DNA from: Nisaea sp.
GTDB taxonomy: Bacteria; Pseudomonadota; Alphaproteobacteria; Thalassobaculales; Thalassobaculaceae
Reading direction: 5' to 3'
Length of the DNA stretch: 64,000 bases
Assembly: GCF_034670185.1 (NCBI RefSeq)
Contig: NZ_JAXMNY010000001.1
Location: forward strand, 558,001 to 622,000
Part shown: positions 51,492 to 59,779 of the stretch, piece by piece
Layout: every line of letters begins with the position of its first letter
Numbering within the stretch: position 1 is the stretch's first letter
The notes under the pieces: generated by a model
Database searches by the model: none
Told to the model about the DNA's origin: nothing
Seen by the model: only the letters and a program-made list of their open reading frames with translations
Translations under genes and position numbers: made by a program

Positions 51492-52079
51492 GTGGGACAG
51501 AAAATCAAAACCCGGATGCTTACAGCCGGTGCGGTATTGTCCGTTGTTATACTCAGTGGTTGCGTAACCGCGATGCGTGGATATTCCGGTGTCGACAATG
51601 AAGGCAAGCGCGATTACCTGCGCTATGCGGCTTCGACGACGCCTGTCTGCCTGACCCTTTCCGGTTCGGCATTTGTGGATGGCAAGGCGACGGCCTCTGA
51701 AGTGGCCGTGGCTGCCGCCAACGATGCGTCCGGCTCTATTTTCGGCTCTCCGGCGCGCTTCACTGCCGATTGCGCCAGTACGGCCCATCCGGACTATCGG
51801 ATCGTCATTCTGGCAAATGCTGCAATAGTCGGCTCACCAGATCAGCTGTGCAAAGACGAACCCATTGCGACCCGTCAGACGGCGGGCAAGTTGCAACTGG
51901 ATGCTGCTTTTTGCGCCAAATCGGAGGTTCTCAGCACGGCGTGGTCCAAAGGGCCTGATCCATCGGGAATCAGCGATCCCGTGTTCGGTCAGATGATCCG
52001 GAGCTTAATGAACGAACTTTTCCCGATTAACCGGGAGCGTGAAAGGGGAGGCGGGGTTTTTCAGTTATCGGATAGCTAG
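51492..52079 (+). CDS. Lipoprotein of unknown function, second of a paralogous pair
   Basis: This 195-residue predicted lipoprotein has a signal ending LSVVILSGC with C24 lipidated. Shared landmarks with the protein at 50760 are DYRIVILANAAIVGSPDQLC, LDAAFCAKSEV, and the C-terminal FGQMIRSLMNELFP. The middle has TLSGSAFVDGKATASEVAVAAAND. The GTG start at 51492 follows GGGAGA at good spacing; ATG codons upstream are not preceded by a ribosome site. It lies 114 bases after its paralogue. The function is unknown. Confidence 0.75.
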   Translation: MGQKIKTRMLTAGAVLSVVILSGCVTAMRGYSGVDNEGKRDYLRYAASTTPVCLTLSGSAFVDGKATASEVAVAAANDASGSIFGSPARFTADCASTAHPDYRIVILANAAIVGSPDQLCKDEPIATRQTAGKLQLDAAFCAKSEVLSTAWSKGPDPSGISDPVFGQMIRSLMNELFPINRERERGGGVFQLSDS

Positions 52080-52116
52080 TAATCCCGTTGCCACAACGCT
52101 GATACGGAACGGTTGC

Positions 52117-52344
52117 TTATTCACTTTCGTACCAAGAGACGCGGGCAACCGCGTCTCTATCTGCGTCATCGGCTGATCCGAAGTTAAGAGCGTTGAAGCC
52201 ACCCACCGCATACCAGCCTGATGCATCCTCCGGATCGCGGCGGAATTCCTCAAAGCCGAAACTGCCGTCCTGCCTCTGAAAAACATCGACACAAAGCAGC
52301 CCGTCCGCGCTGTTCCGCGATGTGATGACCAGAGGCTTCGTCAC
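52117..52344 (-). CDS. Small conserved hypothetical protein downstream of the acyl-CoA dehydrogenase
   Basis: This 75-residue soluble protein contains VDVFQRQDGSFGFEEFRRDPEDASGWYAVGGF, a compact beta-rich pattern I associate with a small uncharacterised alphaproteobacterial protein. It is acidic and has no membrane segment. It begins 7 bases after the acyl-CoA dehydrogenase stop on the same strand, so it is almost certainly co-expressed. The function is unknown. Confidence 0.72.
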   Translation of the reverse strand: MTKPLVITSRNSADGLLCVDVFQRQDGSFGFEEFRRDPEDASGWYAVGGFNALNFGSADDADRDAVARVSWYESE

Positions 52345-52351
52345 TGCGTGA

Positions 52352-54142
52352 TCAGAACTGGTCCAGCGCCATGGCCATCACGCTGTCGCCGGATTCCGTC
52401 ATCTGCGTTAGCAGGGACGGGGCTTGGCTCAGGTGATAGTCGGCGAAAAACCGGGCGCTGATCAGTTTGCTCTCCAGGAAGGCCGCGTTTCCGTTGGCAT
52501 TCTGTTTCTGCTCGGACGCTGCTTTTACGCCACGGGCCAGCAGCCAGCCGGCACAGAGCAGCCCCATCAGGTTCTGGAAGGAGACGCCTCCCGAGGCGGC
52601 TTTGCCGGTATCGGCCGGGAAGGTCGTGACCAGCCATTGAACGGCGCTTTCCGCCGCCGCGAGTGCCGCGTCCATGTTCCGGACGATGGCGCGGGCGGAC
52701 AGCTCGTCACTGGCCCGCAGCGGCTCCAGGTCGGCGCGAATGTCGGCGAACAGCTCTTTCGCCGCTTCGCCGCCGTCTCGGGCGACCTTGCGGCCGATCA
52801 GATCCATTGCCTGCACGCCGTTGGTGCCTTCGTAGATCGTGGTGATCCGGGCATCGCGATAATGCTGTGCGGCGCCGGTTTCCTCAATGAAGCCCATGCC
52901 GCCATGGATCTGGATGTTGGTTGAGGTAATGGCGAGTCCGGTGTCCGTGCACCAGGATTTCACCACAGGTATCAGCAGATCGACACGGCGCTGCGCGCGG
53001 GCTTTGATTTCGGGGGATTCTTCCCGGTTGGCCCGGTCGATCTGGGCGGCGGTGTAATAGCAGAGACCGCGCATGCCCTCGATCTGGCTTCTCATGCCGA
53101 GCAGCATGCGCCGAACATCGGGATGCTGGATAATTGCGACCGGCCCGTCGCTGCCCTGAATGGCGCGGCTCTGTACCCGGTCGCGGGCAAATGCGACAGC
53201 CTGCTGATAGGCCCGTTCGCCAATTGCCAAGCCTTGCAGGCCGACGGCGAGCCGGGCGTTGTTCATCATAACGAACATGTATTCGATGCCGCGGTTCTCT
53301 TCACCGATCAGATAGGCGACAGCGCCTTCATTGTCGCCATAGGACATGACGCAGGTCGGGCTGGCATGAATGCCGAGCTTGTGTTCGAGCGAGACAGGGC
53401 GAACGTCGTTCCGCGCACCCAGACTGCCGTCGTCATTCACCATGAATTTCGGCACGATGAAGAGAGAGAGACCCTTGCTGCCGGGAGGGCCGTCCGGTGA
53501 GCGGGCGAGGACGAGATGGACGATATTGTCCGTCATGTCGTGGTCGCCCCAGGTGATGTAGATCTTCTGGCCTTTCAGAAGATAGTGATCGCCCTTGCGC
53601 TCGGACCGGGTACGGATGCTGCCGAGATCGGTGCCTGACTGCGGCTCGGTCAGGTTCATGGTCCCGGTCCATTCGCCGGAAACCAGTTTGTGCAGGTATT
53701 TCTCCTTCTGCTCGGCACTCGCATGCTTGGTCATGGCCTCGATACCGGCCTGCGTCAGCAGCGGGCAGAGAGCGAAGGCGAGGTTCGAGCTGTTCCACAT
53801 TTCCCAGACCGCCGTGGTCAGGGAGATCGGCAGGTTCTGGCCGCCGAACTCTTCCTCGAACGGCATGGCGTTCCAGCCACCTTGCCAGAACTGGCTGTAC
53901 GCCTCGGAGAATCCGTCGACCGGCCGGACAACACCATTTTCCAGCCGTGCCTTTTCCTTGTCGCCTACTTCGTTCAGAGGCGCCAAGACATCGCGGGAGA
54001 ATTTCCCCGCTTCTTCCAGGATCTGGTCTGTGAGTTCTTGATCGGTGCCATCGAAACCCGGTAGCGCAGCAATCTTGTCGAAGCCGACAATCTCGCGCAG
54101 CGTGAAGCGCATATCGTCAAGCGGGGCAGAATAAACAGACAT
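52352..54142 (-). CDS. Acyl-CoA dehydrogenase, long DmdC-like form
   Basis: This 596-residue flavoprotein is of the large acyl-CoA dehydrogenase group that includes DmdC (3-methylmercaptopropionyl-CoA dehydrogenase). It has an N-terminal extension before the usual domain (MSVYSAPLDDMRFTLREIVGF). The central domain carries MNLTEPQSGTDLGSIRTRS near 160-178, and IQIHGGMGFIEETGAAQHYRDARI near 408-431 is the FAD/ETF-site signature. A C-terminal extra domain makes up the remaining length. GAGGAAACCG precedes the ATG at 54142. A substrate with a sulfonium or branched chain is plausible from family. The catalytic glutamate was not individually placed. Confidence 0.9.
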   Translation of the reverse strand: MSVYSAPLDDMRFTLREIVGFDKIAALPGFDGTDQELTDQILEEAGKFSRDVLAPLNEVGDKEKARLENGVVRPVDGFSEAYSQFWQGGWNAMPFEEEFGGQNLPISLTTAVWEMWNSSNLAFALCPLLTQAGIEAMTKHASAEQKEKYLHKLVSGEWTGTMNLTEPQSGTDLGSIRTRSERKGDHYLLKGQKIYITWGDHDMTDNIVHLVLARSPDGPPGSKGLSLFIVPKFMVNDDGSLGARNDVRPVSLEHKLGIHASPTCVMSYGDNEGAVAYLIGEENRGIEYMFVMMNNARLAVGLQGLAIGERAYQQAVAFARDRVQSRAIQGSDGPVAIIQHPDVRRMLLGMRSQIEGMRGLCYYTAAQIDRANREESPEIKARAQRRVDLLIPVVKSWCTDTGLAITSTNIQIHGGMGFIEETGAAQHYRDARITTIYEGTNGVQAMDLIGRKVARDGGEAAKELFADIRADLEPLRASDELSARAIVRNMDAALAAAESAVQWLVTTFPADTGKAASGGVSFQNLMGLLCAGWLLARGVKAASEQKQNANGNAAFLESKLISARFFADYHLSQAPSLLTQMTESGDSVMAMALDQF

Positions 54143-54272
54143 CGGTTTCCTCACACTTAATCGGACCAGGCTGTGGCACCCGGCTCTCAATTGTTTGCCG
54201 CAGTTTAGTGCCTGCGGCCCGCGTTGTAATCCAAATAGGGCAGAACGCAAGATGAGGAAGTCATGAGAAAAG

Positions 54273-54295
54273 CCCGGCTCGCGAATGGAGCCGGG
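54273..54295 (-). terminator. Rho-independent terminator after the hsp20 gene
   Basis: On the minus strand, CCCGGCTC (54295-54288) pairs with GAGCCGGG (54280-54273) across a 7-nt loop, followed by CTTTTCTC. It lies 9 bases past the stop of the Hsp20 gene and terminates that transcript before the acyl-CoA dehydrogenase leader. Confidence 0.8.
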
Positions 54296-54303
54296 TAAGA
54301 GGA

Positions 54304-54792
54304 TCAAGCGCCTATCTTGATCCGGCGCTCGACGTGAGTGCCATCCTTGCTCTTCGGCATCTTGATGGTGAGAACGCCTTTATCGAAGGTGGCTTTGATC
54401 TTCGCCTCGTCGATATTGTCCGGAACCTTGAAGGAGCGCTGGAACTTGCCGTAGCGGCGTTCCGTCAGGTGGTAATTGTCCTTCTCGTCCTTCTTTTCCT
54501 CGGTCTTCTCGCCTTTAACGGTAAGTGTGCCGCTCTTCACAGTGACCTCGACATCCTCCTCCCCCATGCCGGGGAGTTCTGTCGTTATGGTGATCTCCGA
54601 GTCACCTTCCTTCATGTCCGTGGTGGGAACGACAAGGCCGCCATGCGTCCCTGTGAACGGCAAAGACATGGACATGGCGGGAGATTGCAGGAAGTTATGA
54701 AACATGCGGTCCATTTCTGCACGAAAGGCGGAAAAGGGATCGGCATATGTTTTCGCGGGTTCCGAACTTTTACTCTCAGTGATGTTTCCCAT
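54304..54792 (-). CDS. Small heat-shock protein, Hsp20 family
   Basis: This 162-residue small heat-shock protein has a variable N-terminus (to about 50) and an alpha-crystallin domain from about residue 55 to 150. The domain includes ITITTELPGMGEEDVEVTVKSGTLTVKGEKTEE and the C-terminal G-V-L motif FDKGVLTIKMPK. The tail has RRIKIGA as an I-x-I dimer-contact motif. It prevents aggregation of unfolding proteins. Upstream at 54867-54880 is a TTGA-N6-TCAA site with a -10-like TATCCT, suggesting control by an FNR/FixK-type regulator rather than by sigma-32 alone. Confidence 0.95.
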   Translation of the reverse strand: MGNITESKSSEPAKTYADPFSAFRAEMDRMFHNFLQSPAMSMSLPFTGTHGGLVVPTTDMKEGDSEITITTELPGMGEEDVEVTVKSGTLTVKGEKTEEKKDEKDNYHLTERRYGKFQRSFKVPDNIDEAKIKATFDKGVLTIKMPKSKDGTHVERRIKIGA

Positions 54793-54838
54793 GGCGTTCT
54801 CCTTCGCTCAGAAACATTAGGTAATGCTCAGAGTTGGG

Positions 54839-54881
54839 AGGATAGGTTGTCGCCGCCGGGCGCTCATTGAGCTAGGTCAAT
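54839..54881 (-). promoter_or_regulatory. Putative FNR/FixK-type box and -10 of hsp20
   Basis: On the plus strand 54867-54880 reads TTGAGCTAGGTCAA, fitting the FNR/FixK core TTGA-N6-TCAA. On the minus strand a -10-like TATCCT lies at 54844-54839. If transcription starts seven bases later (about 54832), the centre of the box is at -41.5, the classical position for class II activation. The start codon would then be 40 bases downstream. This is a pattern match, not a tested site. Confidence 0.5.
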
Positions 54882-54905
54882 CAGCACCCGGGGCAGGCAA
54901 AAAAG

Positions 54906-56372
54906 TCAGATCACCTTGCCGGGATTCATGGTGCCGTTCGGATCGAGCGCCGCTTTGATCGTGCGCATCAGGTCGAGGGCAACCGGGTCCTTGTAATGGG
55001 CCAGTTCGTCACGCTTCAGGCGGCCGATACCGTGCTCCGCGCTGATCGAGCCGCCGAAGGACATGACGACATCGTGGACAGCCCTGTTGTACTCGTCCCA
55101 GCGATCGACGAATGCTTTTGAATCGCCGCCCTCCGGCTCTGCCACATTGTAGTGCAGGTTGCCGTCACCGGCGTGCCCGAAGGCAACGATCCGGGCTTTC
55201 GCGTCCACTTTTCTGATGGCCTCCGCAGCGGCCTTGTAGAAAGCGGGCAGGCTGGCAACCGGTACGGAGACATCGTGCTTGATGGACGCGCCTTCGATCT
55301 TCTGGGATTCGGACGCATTCTCGCGCAGCTTCCAGAATTCCTGACGTTGCTGCTCATTCTGGGCGAGAGCGGCGTCAAGGATCAGCCCGTCTTCCATGGC
55401 GGCACCGAGAATGGCTTCGAACCGTTCCTCGATGCCCGTGTCATTGTCCGACGTGGTGACCAGCTCGATCAGCGTGTACATCTCGTACCGCTCACCCAAC
55501 GGGTCCTGGCAGTCCGGCATGTGTTTAAGCACAAGATCGATGACCAGTCGCGGGATCAGCTCGAACGTCTCGACACTGTCGCCACTCTCCGCCCGGGCCC
55601 GCTGCAGCAGCTCGATGGCGGCGTCTACGTCGCGGATCGCGCAGAAGGCAGTGCGGATATCGCGCGGCTTCGGGAACAGCTTGAGGACTGCTGCAGTGAT
55701 GATGCCGAGGGTGCCTTCGGAGCCGACGAAAAGATGCTTCAGGTCGTATCCGGTATTGTCTTTCCTGAGCCTGCCCAGGCCGTTCCAGATCCGGCCATCC
55801 GGCAGCACAACCTCGAGACCAAGCGTAAGATCGCGGGTGTTGCCGTAACGCAGGACATTCGTGCCGCCCGCATTGGTACTGAGATTGCCGCCAATCATGC
55901 AGCTACCCTCGGCGGCAAGGCTGAGCGGGAAATAACGGTCCGCCTTGGCGGCTTCTTCCTGCAGGCTCTGCAGCACGCAGCCGGCTTCGACGGTCATAGT
56001 GTAGTTCAGCGGGTCGATCGACCGGACCTTGTTCATCCGCGACAGCGACAGGACAATCTCGTTACCCGTCTCGAACGGCACGGACCCGCCGCACAGGCTG
56101 GTATTGCCGCCCTGTGGGACGACCGGGATGCCGGCTTCGTTACAGAGCTTCAGAACGCCGGAGACTTCAGCAGCGGTCGTCGGCTTCACCACCATCTGCG
56201 CGCGTCCATGGAAAAGCCCGCGATCCTCGACAAGATTGGGCTCCATGGCGGAGGGGTCGGAAGTCCAGCCCTTCGGGCCGACGATTTCCTTGATCTTCTC
56301 AAGGGCGGCGATTTCGGCTGCGGTCGGCGCATAAGGAGCGTCGGAAAGGGCCATGGTGCGCGGGGCGGACAT
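54906..56372 (-). CDS. FAD-binding oxidoreductase (D-2-hydroxyacid/glycolate oxidase-like)
   Basis: This 488-residue protein is of the FAD-linked oxidase family 4 (GlcD/D-lactate/D-2-hydroxyglutarate type). The FAD-binding segment is VVPQGGNTSLCGGSVPFETGNEIVLSLSRMNKV near residues 95-127. A second one is NLSTNAGGTNVLRYGNTRDLTLGLEVVLPDG near 162-192. The C-terminal domain has AFGHAGDGNLHYNV near 407 and the final SAEHGIGRLKRDEL, both family markers. It oxidises a D-2-hydroxy acid and passes electrons to a quinone or electron-transfer protein. GGAG precedes the ATG at 56372. It is likely a separate unit from the Hsp20 gene. Confidence 0.92.
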   Translation of the reverse strand: MSAPRTMALSDAPYAPTAAEIAALEKIKEIVGPKGWTSDPSAMEPNLVEDRGLFHGRAQMVVKPTTAAEVSGVLKLCNEAGIPVVPQGGNTSLCGGSVPFETGNEIVLSLSRMNKVRSIDPLNYTMTVEAGCVLQSLQEEAAKADRYFPLSLAAEGSCMIGGNLSTNAGGTNVLRYGNTRDLTLGLEVVLPDGRIWNGLGRLRKDNTGYDLKHLFVGSEGTLGIITAAVLKLFPKPRDIRTAFCAIRDVDAAIELLQRARAESGDSVETFELIPRLVIDLVLKHMPDCQDPLGERYEMYTLIELVTTSDNDTGIEERFEAILGAAMEDGLILDAALAQNEQQRQEFWKLRENASESQKIEGASIKHDVSVPVASLPAFYKAAAEAIRKVDAKARIVAFGHAGDGNLHYNVAEPEGGDSKAFVDRWDEYNRAVHDVVMSFGGSISAEHGIGRLKRDELAHYKDPVALDLMRTIKAALDPNGTMNPGKVI

Positions 56373-56456
56373 AAAACGGATCTCCGGTGCGTATGAAGTC
56401 GGCAGCAATATTAGGCAGTAGCGCCAGCACGACAACCCGCCGCGCTGAGAAGGCAC

Positions 56457-57410
56457 CTATGCGCGCGGCGCAGCGGCGCGGCGCAGTCGGTCGTTAATGG
56501 CGACACCGAGGCCCGCCTCCGGGATCGGTGCGATTGCGATGCCGGTTGCACCGGGCTGATCGAGTGTGCGCAACAGAGCGAACAGGCGGGCGGCCGCCTC
56601 GGTCAGATCGCCGGATGCACTGAGGGTTTCCGAGCCGGCGGGCCCTGAAACCTCTCCAAATCCAAGAAACAGCTCGCCCTCCTTTGCCGTCTCGGCATTC
56701 AGGCGAACGGGAAGCACCGGTGCGTAATGGCTTTCGAGCATGCCCGGCGCGACGATTTTCGAAGTGGCGTCGGCGGTCGTGACCGGTCCCAGAAGGGGGC
56801 CGAGCATCTCCGCCGTGACGGCACCTGGCCGCAGGATGGACAGCACATTGCCGGAAAGATCCAGCACGGTGGACTCGAGACCGACGGAGCAGGGGCCGCC
56901 ATCCAGGATGATCGAGACCTTGCCTGCCAGACCGGCAAGCACATGCTCTGCCGTGGTCGGGCTGACCCGTCCGGAGGGATTGGCGCTCGGAGCGGCGATG
57001 GGCCGGCCGACGGCGCGCAGCAGTTCGGCGGCGAGCGGGTGTGCAGGCACCCTGATGGCGATGGTGTCCAATCCGGCGCTGGCCAGCAGTGATATCGGAC
57101 AATTATCCCGCCGCCGGACCACGAGGGTCATCGGTCCCGGCCAGAACGCCTCTGCGACGGCGCGTGCACGTTCGTTAAAGTCGCCTAGCATGAAGGCCGC
57201 GTCCAGATCCGGGACATGGGAAATCAGCGGGTTGAAACTCGGGCGCGCCTTCGCCTCGAATATCTTGGCGACGGCCGTGTCGCTGGTCGCATCGCCGCCG
57301 AGGCCGTAAACGGTCTCGGTCGGGAACGCCACAAGCTCGCCGGCCGCAAGCGTTGCGGCGGCCTCGTAGAGCGCCGCGTCGGTTGGTTTCAGTACCCGTG
57401 TTTTGATCAT
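56457..57410 (-). CDS. tsaC: L-threonylcarbamoyladenylate synthase (Sua5/TsaC type)
   Basis: This 317-residue protein is of the Sua5/YciO/YrdC family, the enzyme that makes threonylcarbamoyl-AMP from threonine, bicarbonate and ATP for the t6A tRNA modification at position 37. The catalytic N-terminal domain has LVAFPTETVYGLGGDATSD near residues 28-46 and KARPSFNPLISHV near 54-66. SAGLDTIAIRVPAHPLAAELL and GRPIAAPSANPSGRVSPTTAEHV follow. The extra C-terminal domain, absent from short TsaC, makes this the long Sua5 form. It is universally conserved. It lies leftward of, and divergent from, the ParA gene. Confidence 0.95.
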   Translation of the reverse strand: MIKTRVLKPTDAALYEAAATLAAGELVAFPTETVYGLGGDATSDTAVAKIFEAKARPSFNPLISHVPDLDAAFMLGDFNERARAVAEAFWPGPMTLVVRRRDNCPISLLASAGLDTIAIRVPAHPLAAELLRAVGRPIAAPSANPSGRVSPTTAEHVLAGLAGKVSIILDGGPCSVGLESTVLDLSGNVLSILRPGAVTAEMLGPLLGPVTTADATSKIVAPGMLESHYAPVLPVRLNAETAKEGELFLGFGEVSGPAGSETLSASGDLTEAAARLFALLRTLDQPGATGIAIAPIPEAGLGVAINDRLRRAAAPRA

Positions 57411-57532
57411 GACCGCCGCTTATTCGCCGGTCCGGCGGGATCGGTCAAGAGGTGGTCTTATGTTGCGATGCACAATAATGGTGTTAATCTGATGCTTGCG
57501 ATACAGTCGTGATGCAGTCCGGGAGTGCGGCC

Positions 57533-58183
57533 ATGACGGGAATTATCATCACTATTGCGCAGCAGAAGGGTGGGGCGGGCAAGACCACGCTGGCGGCCCA
57601 GCTCGCTGTTGCCCTGGCCCATAGCGGCAAGCGGGTCGCGGCAATAGATATCGACCCGCAAATGAGTCTTTCGACCTGGTTCGACATGCGCGCAGAGATG
57701 CATGGAGATCTTGTCTATAAAGGCAAGGGCGCGCTGGAGATCCTCCAAGTCACCGGCTGGCGCGCGGCGTCGGAGATCGAGCGCCAGGCCAGGGAAAATG
57801 ACGTGGTTATCGTCGATTCCCCTCCGCATGCCGAGACCGAGGCGAGGATCGCTGTGCGCAATGCACATCTGGCTGTCGTGCCGGTGCAGCCGAGCCCGAT
57901 GGATGTCTGGGCGACGAAACCGACACTGGAGATGGCTGCCAAGGAGAAAACACCGGTGCTGCTGGTGTTGAACCGGGTACCGCCTCGGGCAAAATTGACG
58001 GAACGCATGGTGGCGGCGCTGACCGAGTTGAATCTGCCAGTGGCCAAAACACAGGTCGGTAATCGCGTAGCGTTGGCGAGCAGCATGGCGGACGGTCTGG
58101 GCGTTGTGGAATTCGCAAGAAGCAGCGTCGCCGCGAAGGAAATCAACGCGCTGGCCAAGGCTGTGCTGAAAGCCGCCGGTTAA
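57533..58183 (+). CDS. ParA-family ATPase (MinD/ParA-like, stand-alone)
   Basis: This 216-residue ParA-type P-loop ATPase has the deviant Walker A motif QQKGGAGKTTLA at residues 11-22, with K12 the signature lysine. The switch motifs follow: AIDIDPQMSLSTWF near 40 and VIVDSPPHAETEA near 87. No ParB gene or parS site is seen nearby, so it is not the chromosomal par locus. Such 'orphan' ParAs position cytoplasmic cargo such as chemotaxis arrays, carboxysomes or plasmids. The ATG at 57533 follows GGGAG; an in-frame GTG at 57509 would add eight residues. It is convergent with cysQ. Confidence 0.92.
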   Translation: MTGIIITIAQQKGGAGKTTLAAQLAVALAHSGKRVAAIDIDPQMSLSTWFDMRAEMHGDLVYKGKGALEILQVTGWRAASEIERQARENDVVIVDSPPHAETEARIAVRNAHLAVVPVQPSPMDVWATKPTLEMAAKEKTPVLLVLNRVPPRAKLTERMVAALTELNLPVAKTQVGNRVALASSMADGLGVVEFARSSVAAKEINALAKAVLKAAG

Positions 58184-58189
58184 GCGGCT
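58171..58189. terminator. Hairpin at the end of the parA gene
   Basis: AGCCGC (58171-58176) and GCGGCT (58184-58189) form a 6-bp stem whose loop holds the parA stop codon. It lies between the convergent parA and cysQ genes and may be a weak terminator. Confidence 0.3.
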
Positions 58190-58196
58190 CTACGCG

Positions 58197-58970
58197 TTAA
58201 ACGTTACGGCCCTTGGCGATGAACATCCCGTTCAGGAACTTTTCCCCGGATTTGCCATAGCGGAACGGCGTGCCGTCGAACGCGGTCATGGTGCCGCCGG
58301 CGGCATTCAGCACGGCATGGCCGGCAGCGGTGTCCCATTCGCAGGTCGGGCCGGTGCGCGGGTAGACATCTGCTTCGCCGCGGGCGACGAGGCAGAATTT
58401 CAGCGCAGAGCCGCGCGATATGGACTGGGCTGGCTTCAGGGTCTTGATATATTCCTCAAGCTCCGGTGAGCGGTGGGAGCGGCTGCCAACAACTGTCAGT
58501 GCCTCCGGCTTGGCCTCGCGTACTGAAATCGGTGTGCGGGTGCCGTCGGCCTCTTCCTCGAAGGCGCCGCCACCGACGAAGCCAGCGGAAGCCCGGCCAT
58601 CGACCGGGGTCAGCACCACGCCGAGAGTAGGCTCGCAATTCTCCACCAGGCCGATATTCACCGTGAAGTCGCCGTTGCGGCGGATATATTCCTTGGTGCC
58701 GTCCAGCGGGTCGACCAGCCAGAAGGTGCCGCCGGAGACATCCGGATTGTGACCGTCGGCGAAACTCTCCTCAGAGATGATCGGGATTTCCGGCGTCAGC
58801 TTCTCAAGCGCCGGAAAAATCAGCGCGTCGGCTGCCCGGTCGGCTGCGGTGACCGGCGAGCCATCGGTCTTCTCGTCGACCTCGATCTCACCCTCATAAT
58901 ATTTCATTATCAGTGCGGAGGCGTCCCGGGCAATCAGGATGACTTCGTTCAGCAGCGTCTGTTTGTCCAT
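58197..58970 (-). CDS. cysQ: 3'(2'),5'-bisphosphate nucleotidase CysQ
   Basis: This 257-residue phosphatase is of the inositol monophosphatase superfamily, CysQ branch, which hydrolyses 3'-phosphoadenosine-5'-phosphate. Metal-site motifs are IISEESFADG near residue 66 with the E-E pair, and LVDPLDGTKEYI near 86, where D-P-L-D-G-T-K-E is the CysQ signature. The closing motif is PTCEWDTAAGHAVLNAAGG near 203-221. K-E-Y in place of other residues after D-G-T is the CysQ mark. Start at 58970 (MDKQTLLNEV). It faces the ParA gene and is near the SRAP gene but divergent from it. Confidence 0.93.
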   Translation of the reverse strand: MDKQTLLNEVILIARDASALIMKYYEGEIEVDEKTDGSPVTAADRAADALIFPALEKLTPEIPIISEESFADGHNPDVSGGTFWLVDPLDGTKEYIRRNGDFTVNIGLVENCEPTLGVVLTPVDGRASAGFVGGGAFEEEADGTRTPISVREAKPEALTVVGSRSHRSPELEEYIKTLKPAQSISRGSALKFCLVARGEADVYPRTGPTCEWDTAAGHAVLNAAGGTMTAFDGTPFRYGKSGEKFLNGMFIAKGRNV

Positions 58971-59056
58971 GATCTGTCCGGCTGAGTGTTGATCGGGGTG
59001 CATGAGCGGTCGTAGTTTCGATCTGGAATACCGGAACCGAGTGGATTTGAACAGGC

Positions 59057-59767
59057 ATGTGCGGTCGCTACAGTATCACTACGGCACCAGAGGCCCTGCG
59101 CCGCCTATTCGCGGTGACGGACATGCTCAATCTGGAGCCGCGCTACAACATGGCGCCGATGCAGACCGCGCCCGTGATCCGGGAGCGTGACGGAAAACGC
59201 CATATGGACGGGCTCCGCTGGGGACTGGTTCCAAGCTGGGCACCGGACGAGAGCCGGGCCGCATCATTGATCAACGGGCGGTCGGAAACGGCCGCTGAGA
59301 AACCGTCTTTCCGCGATGCTTATGCGAAGCGGCGCTGCCTGGTGCCGGCGGACGGATTTTATGAATGGCGCAAGGTCGGGAGCGGGAAGCAACCTTACAG
59401 GATCTCGCTTGAGGGAGAGCGCCCATTTGCGTTTGCCGGTCTTTGGGAGCGCTGGGAAAAAGGTGCTGAGCCACTCGAGACATTCACCCTGTTGACGACG
59501 GATGCGGACCCCAGAATCGAGCATATTCATCACCGGATGCCGGTGATGATGTCGCACCCCGAGGAATTTGCCCTCTGGCTTGAGGGCGATGCGGAGGAGA
59601 TAGCTGTGCTGCTGCGACCCTATGGGGAAGATGATCTTGTTTTCACGCCGGTCTCAAGCCGTGTCGGCAATGTCCGGAACGACGATCCGGGCCTGATCGA
59701 GCCAGTCGCCGAGATGGAGCAAGACAAAGCTCAACCTCCTGCTCCCCGGCAGGGTTCCCTGTTTTAA
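59057..59767 (+). CDS. SRAP-domain protein (YedK/HMCES family)
   Basis: This 236-residue protein is of the SOS response-associated peptidase family. It begins MCGRYSI; C2, exposed after loss of the start methionine, forms a thiazolidine crosslink with abasic sites in single-stranded DNA. The other key residues are visible: N73 in LINGRSET, E103 in GFYEWR and H159 in HHRMPVMM. Together they suggest an intact active site. It protects or removes DNA-protein crosslinks at abasic sites. No LexA box was found in front. It converges with the acidic membrane-protein gene. Confidence 0.94.
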   Translation: MCGRYSITTAPEALRRLFAVTDMLNLEPRYNMAPMQTAPVIRERDGKRHMDGLRWGLVPSWAPDESRAASLINGRSETAAEKPSFRDAYAKRRCLVPADGFYEWRKVGSGKQPYRISLEGERPFAFAGLWERWEKGAEPLETFTLLTTDADPRIEHIHHRMPVMMSHPEEFALWLEGDAEEIAVLLRPYGEDDLVFTPVSSRVGNVRNDDPGLIEPVAEMEQDKAQPPAPRQGSLF

Positions 59768-59779
59768 TTCAGGCTGGCG

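Noticed and set aside
55152..56396. 414-codon rightward open frame
   Set aside because: Entirely antisense to the FAD-linked oxidase, whose motifs are clear on the other strand.
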